Assembly: GCA_947624835.1 (NCBI GenBank)
Contig: CANQLX010000006.1
Coordinates: 1 to 49,807, forward strand
Direction of reading: 5' to 3'
DNA length: 49,807 nt
Source: an uncultured Clostridia bacterium
GTDB taxonomy: Bacteria > Bacillota > Clostridia > Oscillospirales > Acutalibacteraceae
Part shown: piece after piece, positions 43,026 through 49,807 of the stretch
How the letters are laid out: every line of letters starts with the position of its first letter
Numbering within the stretch: the first letter of the stretch is position 1
Translations under genes and position numbers: made by a program
The notes under the pieces: model-generated
Told to the model about the DNA's origin: nothing
Database searches by the model: none
Seen by the model: the letters and a program-made list of their open reading frames with translations, nothing else

Positions 43026-43805
43026 TTGGCTGAATCCAAAACCAAGACTAAGGCGAAGAAAAGACCGAGAATTTATCTTCTTGACGAGTTGAGAGGCTTT
43101 GCCATTTTCTGTATGGTATTTTATCATGCGTTTTATACAATAGGAATATTTTTTAATTGGGATTGGGGCAGAACTCTTCTTAATTTTTTTGCCCCCGCCG
43201 AGCCTTTTTTTGCAGGACTGTTTATTTTTATATCCGGCATATGCTCTAACCTCAGTCATTCAAACACGGAAAGAGGGGCAAAGCTGTTTTTCATAGCATA
43301 CGGTCTTACTGTTGTTACATATTTTGCTGTGGGGAATGATTCCGCAATAAGATTCGGTATTCTTCATATGCTTTCGGTATGTATGATGCTTTACGGGATA
43401 CTTTCAAAAATATGCAGGCTTGTACCTATGTGGGTAGGCATTGCCGTAAATGTAGTATTGTTTGTTTTTACCTTCGGGGTAACTTCAGGCTATGTGGGAA
43501 TACCGTTTGTATGGACTTTGAATCTGCCGGTCGGATGGTATCAGACGGACTTCCTTTATCCTCTCGGATTTATAGGTAACGGATTTATCTCAAGCGATTA
43601 TTTTGCATTATTCCCATGGCTGTTCCTGTTTTTTGCAGGGGGATTTTTCGGAAGGCTTGCCGTTCAGAAGAGATTTCCCAAAATGGCATATAAAAATTAT
43701 GTACCGTTTTTCTCATTTCTCGGCAAGTATTCATTAATTATATACCTTGTGCATCAGCCGGTCATATTCGGTATATGTCAGGGTATCAAATATATTGTTA
43801 AATAG
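43026..43805 (+). CDS. DUF1624-type multi-pass membrane protein
   Basis: A 259-residue membrane protein of the heparan-alpha-glucosaminide N-acetyltransferase-like / DUF1624 family. After a basic N-terminus (about 1-17, KTKTKAKKRPR) comes the family signature LLDELRGFAIFCMVFYHAFYTIG, and about seven transmembrane helices follow. The C-terminal segment SLIIYLVHQPVI matches acyltransferase-type membrane enzymes. It may acylate a cell-envelope sugar, but the substrate is unknown. It starts at TTG 43026 with GGGGGGAG 6 nt upstream. Confidence 0.8.
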   Translation: MAESKTKTKAKKRPRIYLLDELRGFAIFCMVFYHAFYTIGIFFNWDWGRTLLNFFAPAEPFFAGLFIFISGICSNLSHSNTERGAKLFFIAYGLTVVTYFAVGNDSAIRFGILHMLSVCMMLYGILSKICRLVPMWVGIAVNVVLFVFTFGVTSGYVGIPFVWTLNLPVGWYQTDFLYPLGFIGNGFISSDYFALFPWLFLFFAGGFFGRLAVQKRFPKMAYKNYVPFFSFLGKYSLIIYLVHQPVIFGICQGIKYIVK

Positions 43806-43928
43806 AGATTTTTTGCCGAAAGGTACTATCGAAATCAAGGTTGTTACATATGCTGAAAATGGTCTGCGGAAGTGAAATATAGGAAGCTTCAGCGGAATCG
43901 AAAAAATAAAATACGGAGGTTTTTAATT

Positions 43929-44648
43929 ATGAAAGAAGAATTGTCAAACAACAACGAAAAAAACACAGAGGAAACAGAACACACAGAAAAAGCGGAACAT
44001 ACAGAACAAAATGAGAATACGGTTCCTAATGAGAAAAAGGATCAGTCTATACTCAAAAATGATCCCTTATATAAATCGGGAAAAAGATTTTATGATATCG
44101 GGCTTGCTTTGTTCAGTTTGATATTGATATTTAATCTTGTAATAAATTTTCTTAATATTGAACTTTACATAGCCGGAGTTATATGTACGGAATTTCTCAT
44201 TTTCCTATACCTTATTCCCTGTGTCATAATGATAATAAGTCTCACGAAATCCGTTAAAGCCGCCAAAAAGCTGGGAGTCAGGGGAAAGGGAGATAAAACG
44301 TGCCTTATTATCTCTGTTGTCCTTGCAGTGTTTATAGTTTTTGGAGGAGCATTTGAAGCGTTTTATCCGTCATATCATATATATGAGGCTGAAAATGTAA
44401 AAGTATCCGACGGAAAAACTTTTATGGCAGTTAAGAGTGAAACAGTCAAAATGTTCGGGGAAAGACACAGTGAAATGCCGAGCTTTTATGATATTGATGT
44501 ATATGAGGTAAACGGGATTTTTGCCAAAAGGCTTATCAGGTGTTCAGCCCATGAGGGAGAATATAGGATTGAAAAAATAAAGGACGGAAAGTATAAGCTT
44601 ACCATCTCATTTTTGGGAAGAGAGGAAGGTTATCCGTTCGAGGGATAA
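43929..44648 (+). CDS. Membrane protein with charged N-terminal tail, unknown
   Basis: A 239-residue protein I do not recognise. Residues about 1-45 are very hydrophilic with repeated Glu-His-Thr-Glu-type units. Three hydrophobic segments follow (about 70-90, 95-118 and 138-160), then a C-terminal domain of about 75 residues that is probably extracytoplasmic (YEAENVKVSDGKTFMAVKSE...). ATG 43929 is preferred (GGAGG 8 nt upstream) over a longer frame. Directly followed by the HAD phosphatase gene, whose GTG abuts its stop. Confidence 0.68.
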   Translation: MKEELSNNNEKNTEETEHTEKAEHTEQNENTVPNEKKDQSILKNDPLYKSGKRFYDIGLALFSLILIFNLVINFLNIELYIAGVICTEFLIFLYLIPCVIMIISLTKSVKAAKKLGVRGKGDKTCLIISVVLAVFIVFGGAFEAFYPSYHIYEAENVKVSDGKTFMAVKSETVKMFGERHSEMPSFYDIDVYEVNGIFAKRLIRCSAHEGEYRIEKIKDGKYKLTISFLGREEGYPFEG

Positions 44649-45344
44649 GTGGCAGTAGATATGAAGAAATATGAAATAGCATTATTTGACCTTGACGGTA
44701 CGCTTAGCGAATCCGGGGAGGGTATACTGGATTGTGTGCGTACGGTTTTTAAGGAAACAAAAAGACCGCTGCCGAGTGAGGATATCATCAGGAGCTTTAT
44801 CGGACCGCCCATGTATGACAGCTTGGTCAGGTGCGGGTTTGAGCATGAGGATGCGCTGAAGGCAGTGGAAATATATAAGAGAAATTATATTGAAAGAGGT
44901 ATTTATAAAAATAAGTTATATGAAGGTATAATGGATGTTCTGCGGAGTCTGAAGTCTGAGGGTGTAAGACTCGGTGTTGCATCTTCAAAATATCAAAAAT
45001 TTACCAATAAAATTATAAATATGCTTGGAATTGAGGATTTTTTTGACAGGATCGGCGGTTCAACCTCGGTTTCAGGTAAGCCGACGGACAACTGTAAACC
45101 TAGATTAAATAAGCTCGATGTTATTAATTATGTTATTGATGATTTGCGGATCAGTGAAGGTGACAGAATAGTTATGATAGGAGATACCGGCTTTGATGCG
45201 GAGGGTGCATCAAAGGCCGGAATCGGTTTTATCGGTTGTCTTTTCGGATACGGTACAAGGGAGGATATGGAAAAGCATTATATGGCAGGTACACCGATCT
45301 TTGCGAAAACTCCGAAGGATATAATCCCTATAATTCTGGATTGA
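44649..45344 (+). CDS. HAD-family hydrolase, phosphoglycolate-phosphatase-like
   Basis: A 231-residue HAD phosphatase with a C1-type helical cap. Motif I is FDLDGTLSESGEG, motif II is GVASSKYQ (Ser/Thr), and motif IV appears as MIGDTGFDAEGASKAG. All acidic catalytic residues are in place. The closest broad match is the Gph/PpaX-type phosphatase group, but the substrate cannot be named. GTG 44649 begins right after the previous stop and has GAGGG 4 nt upstream; ATG 44661 is an alternative that would shorten it by four residues. Confidence 0.85.
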   Translation: MAVDMKKYEIALFDLDGTLSESGEGILDCVRTVFKETKRPLPSEDIIRSFIGPPMYDSLVRCGFEHEDALKAVEIYKRNYIERGIYKNKLYEGIMDVLRSLKSEGVRLGVASSKYQKFTNKIINMLGIEDFFDRIGGSTSVSGKPTDNCKPRLNKLDVINYVIDDLRISEGDRIVMIGDTGFDAEGASKAGIGFIGCLFGYGTREDMEKHYMAGTPIFAKTPKDIIPIILD

Positions 45345-45363
45345 TGATTATACTTAATTTGTG

Positions 45364-46434
45364 TCAACCGGTAATTTTTATGTTTTGATAGTAATGCTTT
45401 AGAATTTCCCTATATCCCGAGCCTTGCTCCGCCATTCCCTGTGCTCCCCACTGACTCATACCTACGCCGTGACCGTAGCCTTTTATGGTGAAATTGAATT
45501 TTTTATCGGAATATTTTATTTCAAAAGCCGCACTTCTAAGTCCGAACGTCCGTCGTATATCTGAGCCTGTGAATTTTTTGCCGCCTACGGTGATTTCGGT
45601 AACGGAACCGGATTGAGTGTGTTTTATATTACCGATAAAGCTGTCGGGTTCCCCTGTAAACTTTATGTCCTTGCTGAGCGAGGACATTTTTTCTTTAAAT
45701 TCATCAACGGAAAAACTGCATTTTGTCATATAGTCAGGTGCGTTTATATCTGTCGGACTCGGAACAGCAACGAGATGTTCATTGTCAGAGCCGAATATGT
45801 CCCCCGCATTTTCTGTTGTTCCGCTTGAAATTGCATGATAGCAGGCATCTATCAAATCTCCGTTTTCGTCTGTTATAACTTCACCGAAAACCGAATTTAC
45901 AGCGGAATTTATTTTTTTTATGCTGTCGCCATAGAGATTGCCCCATTTCTGACGGAGCTGCTTATCGTTTAGGTAAAACTGTCCCTCGGACAGGTCTGCG
46001 GAAAAATCTGCACCTTTGAGTTCTTTGTCAGGGTTTTCTTTTTGTATATTCCTGAGTCTGCAAAAATAAGTATATAGTGCGACAGTCTGGGCTTTCAATG
46101 CCTCCTGCTCGAAGGATGGGGGCATTTCATATGCAAGTGCACCGCAGCAAAACTCCCTGTCACCAACAGATATGACATTTCCGCTTGAAGTATCAAGTAT
46201 TTTGAATTTCTGCTTGGTATTATTGTTTGCGGTATCTTCCCCTGAAGCTTCGTTACTGATTTCGGCTTCCGACTGTCGGGTATCATTATTGATTTTTTTC
46301 GGAACAGAACTGTCAACGGAAAAGACCGCAGAGGCTCCGTTATCAAAAAAGAATATGCCGTTTTTTGCGGAAATAAGCGGTAAAAAGGCCATGATAAAAA
46401 AACAGAAGATAGCAGAAATTATTTTTTTCCTCAT
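45364..46434 (-). CDS. spoIID: SpoIID-family lytic transglycosylase
   Basis: A 356-residue exported protein. The N-terminal helix (about 5-25) is a membrane anchor or signal. The SpoIID domain starts around residue 100 with CCGALAYEMPPSFEQEALKAQTVALYTY, where the glutamate of the PPSFEQEA-like block is the catalytic residue of Bacillus SpoIID. The C-terminus has KGYGHGVGMSQWGAQGMA, a hallmark of the family. SpoIID removes stem-free glycan strands during engulfment. Paralogous SpoIID/LytB-type proteins also exist, so the exact role is inferred. ATG 46434 is supported by GTGAGG 7 nt upstream. Confidence 0.88.
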   Translation of the reverse strand: MRKKIISAIFCFFIMAFLPLISAKNGIFFFDNGASAVFSVDSSVPKKINNDTRQSEAEISNEASGEDTANNNTKQKFKILDTSSGNVISVGDREFCCGALAYEMPPSFEQEALKAQTVALYTYFCRLRNIQKENPDKELKGADFSADLSEGQFYLNDKQLRQKWGNLYGDSIKKINSAVNSVFGEVITDENGDLIDACYHAISSGTTENAGDIFGSDNEHLVAVPSPTDINAPDYMTKCSFSVDEFKEKMSSLSKDIKFTGEPDSFIGNIKHTQSGSVTEITVGGKKFTGSDIRRTFGLRSAAFEIKYSDKKFNFTIKGYGHGVGMSQWGAQGMAEQGSGYREILKHYYQNIKITG

Positions 46435-46661
46435 ATTATACCTCACATTTTTTCAAATAAGTATCTGCCTTCCTTGACATAACAGTAAAAAAAAGTTAAA
46501 ATATATATCAGGCGATGGTGCCTTTCGATTTCGTTGGGAGGCAAGCCGTTGCTGCTGCGATTTTAAGGGTATCAATATACATTGCTGCTTATATATGATT
46601 ATATGATATTATGCAGTTTTATATTCGCCGTCGGGAATATATCAAAACAGAAGGATGAAGG

Positions 46662-48041
46662 ATGTGGCGAAAAATGGATAACAGTGATTTTTACAATAAC
46701 AAGCTTGCCGATCTTTGCGATGAATATCGGCTGCATAACGGATTCAACAATGAGGACTACCAGACATACGGTGTCAAGAGGGGACTGAGAAATCCTGACG
46801 GTACAGGAGTTATGGCGGGGCTTACAAACATTTGTAATGTTCACGGATTTCTTATAGCTGACGGTGAAAGAATACCTGATGAGGGAAAGCTGACATACAG
46901 GGGCTATGATGTAAATGATATAATTAATGCCTGTGTTAAAGAGAACCGTTTCGGCTTTGAGGAAACGGTATGGCTTCTGCTTTTCGGCAATCTGCCGGAT
47001 GAGAACCATCTGAGTAAGTTTAAGGATATACTCGGACATTACCGTGAACTTCCGCATAATTTTGCTGAGGATATGATATTGAAATTTCCCTCTGAGGATA
47101 TAATGAACAAGCTTGCACATTCGGTGCTTGGGTTGTATACGACCGATCCGAATCCTGACGATACATCACTTGAAAATACAATGCGCCAGTCAATACAGCT
47201 TATAGCATCTTTGCCTACGATAATGACATATGCATATCAGGTTAAGAGGAGAGCCTTTGATAAGAAAAGTATGTTCTTTCATCCGGTTGATCTTAAGCTT
47301 TCTACCAGTGAGTCTATATTGCGTGCACTGAGATTTGATATGAAATTTACCGATTCCGAGGCTAAGCTGCTCGACCTTTGCATGATACTTCATGCGGAGC
47401 ACGGCGGAGGAAATAATTCTACGTTCACGACAAGGGTTCTTTCGTCATCGGGTACAGATACATATTCTGCGATTGCAGCTGCCATAGGTTCCCTTAAGGG
47501 TCCTCGCCACGGCGGAGCAAACCTGAGAGTACGGACTATGATGAATGAACTTAAGGAAAACGTAAGGGACTGGAAGGATGAAGAACAGGTATATAATTTT
47601 CTTGCATCAATAATACGCAGGGAAAAGGGCGATGGCTCGGGTCTGATATACGGTTTCGGACACGCTATATACACACTTTCCGATGCCCGTGCCGTGATTT
47701 TGAGGAGAACAGCGGAGAAGATAGCATCGGAGAAAAATATGACCGATGAATTTGAGCTTTATAAGGCTGTTGAGAGACTGACTCCGAGGGTTATGAGAGA
47801 GGTTAAGGGAAGCTCAAAGGTTATTTGTGCAAATGTCGATTTTTATTCAGGCTTTGTATATGATATGCTTGGAATACCGAGCGAAATGTTTACACCCTTG
47901 TTTGCCGTTTCAAGAATTGCCGGTTGGTGTGCTCATAGAATTGAAGAGGTGACGTACGGCGGAAGAATAATCCGTCCCGCATACCGTTCAATGGTTCACA
48001 GCAAGGAATATATCCCGATTGCCGGCAGAAAACAGAACTAA
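46662..48041 (+). CDS. gltA: Citrate synthase
   Basis: Condenses acetyl-CoA with oxaloacetate, here probably for glutamate synthesis in an anaerobe with an incomplete TCA cycle. 459 residues. Catalytic positions are seen in LHAEHGGGNNSTF and GPRHGGAN (His), FGHAIY (His) and NVDFYSGFVYDMLGIP (Asp). An N-terminal extension of about 35 residues is present, as in some clostridial citrate synthases. ATG 46662 with AAGGA 6 nt upstream fits; ATG 46674 is possible. The 160 bases upstream show no clear promoter. Confidence 0.93.
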   Translation: MWRKMDNSDFYNNKLADLCDEYRLHNGFNNEDYQTYGVKRGLRNPDGTGVMAGLTNICNVHGFLIADGERIPDEGKLTYRGYDVNDIINACVKENRFGFEETVWLLLFGNLPDENHLSKFKDILGHYRELPHNFAEDMILKFPSEDIMNKLAHSVLGLYTTDPNPDDTSLENTMRQSIQLIASLPTIMTYAYQVKRRAFDKKSMFFHPVDLKLSTSESILRALRFDMKFTDSEAKLLDLCMILHAEHGGGNNSTFTTRVLSSSGTDTYSAIAAAIGSLKGPRHGGANLRVRTMMNELKENVRDWKDEEQVYNFLASIIRREKGDGSGLIYGFGHAIYTLSDARAVILRRTAEKIASEKNMTDEFELYKAVERLTPRVMREVKGSSKVICANVDFYSGFVYDMLGIPSEMFTPLFAVSRIAGWCAHRIEEVTYGGRIIRPAYRSMVHSKEYIPIAGRKQN

Positions 48042-48211
48042 GTGCTGATATTTTGACCGGGGTATCATTGGTAAATTTAGAAGCCTTGTACTGTTTTACA
48101 GGTTTCCTCTGCCTGTGGCGGGAATTGCAAGATTGAACACTGAATAGGTTTGAATCGGTGTGGACAGTGGGCTTTATACCGCTGTATCCATACAAAAAGG
48201 AGATTTGATAT

Positions 48212-49708
48212 ATGAGAATAAAAAAACTTTGGATACCTACCGTTATAATCGGTGCTATGGGCGGCGGGGCAAAGCTCTGCGATACGCTGTTTAATTATAC
48301 AGGTAAAGGTTTTTTTCTGGACTCATCAACGTGCAGCATTATATTTATTCTTTCAATAATCACTGTGCTTGTAATAGGCGGCGGAATGCTGATAGCTGAC
48401 AGAAAGACAGAAATTGACGGGATACCCGCCAAAAATGTGCCGGCTGCTTTTTTCGGTTTTATTGCATCGGTTTCTATAGTCGGAAGCGGGGTTATCTCTG
48501 TGTTTTCAATAGCCTCGGCAGAATACTCGTTAGTTTATTTAATAGGCTTTGTTTTGGGAATGCTCGGCGGTGTTGTTATGCTTTATGAATCCTGCATTTG
48601 CTTCACGGGGCAGAACGGCATGAAAAGAATACCGTACCTTGCTCTTGCACTTCCGGCATGGTCATGCAGCAGACTTATATCGCTATTTGTGGAATATTCG
48701 AAGGTTTCACTCCATTCAACGGAAATGTTTGATATTATATCAGTAACACTGCTTACGTTGTTCATGTACTATCAGTCAATGTTTTTTGCAGAGATAAATC
48801 CGAAAAAATGTGTTGGAAAAACTGTTATGTACGGTTATGGATTTGTATTATGTACGCTGATAACGACAACGGATATAATACTAAAAATGGTTGTCCCTGT
48901 AAAGGACACGGGTAATGTGGATGTATTTGTTGTGACACCGACACTTTCAAGAATACTGACCTGTACAACTGATATTGCATTGTGCGGTTTTGCAATATTC
49001 TTTATCATAGGTATGATGAAAAATCTCAATATAGAGACTGATGAGGAAGACGATGACAGCGAGATAATTGATGAGGATGAATTTTTCGGACATATTATAA
49101 CAGGGGATGATAAACCGAAAGGGAATGAGGAAATAGCAGAGCCGGTGAAATTCAGCGGAACTACACTTACTCTTGAAGATACTTTGTCTGAGGATGAGTC
49201 AGAGGCTAAAGATGCAAAGGAATCCGTAAACACGGATCGTATTTCAGATACTGTGGATGAAGAACCGGCTGCGTATGTTTATGAAGAAGAGATTCAGCAG
49301 GAACGGCAGACGGAGCCTCAGAATGAATCTGAGGTATATACCGACAACACGGAAGCTGTTGCCATTGAGCCTGCCTTTGAGATAAATGCCGATGTTTCCG
49401 AAGAGTATGACAGTGTGGATTCAACGGAGCAGACAAGTCGGGAAACGGTTTTGGTAAATGAACCGGAAGCTCCGACGGGTACGGTTTCCAAGGAAAATAC
49501 GGACAGTATTGAGCAGTATGAAGAACAGATAGAGGTTGAAGAGGAAGCAATTCCGGAGAAGGAAGAGGAAAATAAATATCCGGGAACTGAGGAAGATATT
49601 TTCGGCAGTGATGATGAAGAGAATGTCTTTGCAGATGAAAATGGGGATATAGACTATGATGAAGTGTTCCGTTTGCTTGATGAGATTAGCGGTGATAATA
49701 ATTTTTAA
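48212..49708 (+). CDS. Multi-pass membrane protein with long acidic tail, unknown
   Basis: A 498-residue protein I do not recognise. The first 270 residues hold about seven hydrophobic helices. From about residue 275 the protein is a strongly acidic, low-complexity cytoplasmic tail of some 220 residues rich in Glu, Asp, Ser and Thr, ending in DYDEVFRLLDEISGDN. Such tails may bind partners or be phosphorylated, but no domain can be named. AAGGAG lies 9 nt before ATG 48212. No neighbour suggests a function. Confidence 0.65.
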   Translation: MRIKKLWIPTVIIGAMGGGAKLCDTLFNYTGKGFFLDSSTCSIIFILSIITVLVIGGGMLIADRKTEIDGIPAKNVPAAFFGFIASVSIVGSGVISVFSIASAEYSLVYLIGFVLGMLGGVVMLYESCICFTGQNGMKRIPYLALALPAWSCSRLISLFVEYSKVSLHSTEMFDIISVTLLTLFMYYQSMFFAEINPKKCVGKTVMYGYGFVLCTLITTTDIILKMVVPVKDTGNVDVFVVTPTLSRILTCTTDIALCGFAIFFIIGMMKNLNIETDEEDDDSEIIDEDEFFGHIITGDDKPKGNEEIAEPVKFSGTTLTLEDTLSEDESEAKDAKESVNTDRISDTVDEEPAAYVYEEEIQQERQTEPQNESEVYTDNTEAVAIEPAFEINADVSEEYDSVDSTEQTSRETVLVNEPEAPTGTVSKENTDSIEQYEEQIEVEEEAIPEKEEENKYPGTEEDIFGSDDEENVFADENGDIDYDEVFRLLDEISGDNNF

Positions 49709-49801
49709 TAAAAAAATTTCGCAAAATTGCTGCAAACACTTGTAATTTTTTCTAAAATGCTTTAAAATATAATAAGTAAAAATATTAGGAGGTAATTTCC
49801 A

Positions 49802-49807
49802 ATGTCA
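49802..49807 (+). CDS. Start of a further gene (truncated by window end)
   Basis: ATG 49802 follows a strong AGGAGG (49787-49792) with 9 nt spacing, and a TATAAT lies upstream at 49768-49773. Only two codons are inside the window, so the product is unknown. Confidence 0.6.

Overview
The window is a low-GC, gene-dense chromosome segment from an anaerobic Gram-positive bacterium of the class Clostridia, most likely a Ruminococcus-like member of the Oscillospiraceae. Evidence for this: strong AGGAGG-type ribosome binding sites, frequent TTG and GTG starts, sporulation genes (spoVT, spoIID), secreted proteins with X25-like and CBM26-like starch-binding modules, and both a glutamyl- and a glutaminyl-tRNA synthetase. 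Assignment below family level is inference.

Layout. 1-2.1 kb: tyrA-aroB (aromatic amino acids) behind a near-consensus promoter. 2.1-3.7 kb, minus strand: a small membrane protein and a membrane-anchored cyclophilin. 4.0-14.8 kb: one compact, collinear, fully open block of 17 phage-type genes (small and large terminase, portal, protease/scaffold-like protein, decoration protein, capsid, neck proteins, LysM protein, hub, spike, gp25-like wedge, baseplate J, YmfQ-like). It has no recognisable integrase, repressor, replication, lysis, tail sheath or tape-measure gene. 14.8-19.4 kb: two secreted starch-binding-type proteins with an unusual ATGD C-terminal anchor, a DUF1540 mini-protein and a zinc-ribbon membrane protein. 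19.4-24.4 kb: spoVT, an AMP-forming acyl-CoA synthetase, a DUF4830 protein, a small unknown and an SseB-like protein. 24.7-32.9 kb: serC-serA, gltX, glnS, a short GlmU-like uridylyltransferase and prs. 33.5-40.4 kb: tRNA-Leu(UAA) and a cell-envelope block with an FHA-FtsW/RodA fusion plus class B PBP, a dead class C sortase, an L,D-transpeptidase-like protein whose expected catalytic Cys is Ser, and a secreted C39-like papain-fold protein. 40.4-49.8 kb: metG, a FlK-like thioesterase, a DUF1624 membrane protein, a HAD phosphatase, spoIID, citrate synthase and an acidic-tailed membrane protein. The last bases hold the start of another gene.

How the parts fit together. Most of the window is core metabolism and translation. 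The most unusual part is the phage-derived block: every frame is open, and the genes overlap or abut as in a functional operon. Yet the space where a contractile tail would have its sheath and tape measure (roughly 10.6-11.1 kb) holds only two very small unknown genes. This makes it a candidate domesticated particle (gene-transfer-agent-like or otherwise) rather than an ordinary decaying prophage. The starch-binding proteins with ATGD anchors, and the envelope cluster with its inactivated sortase, are the second point of interest.
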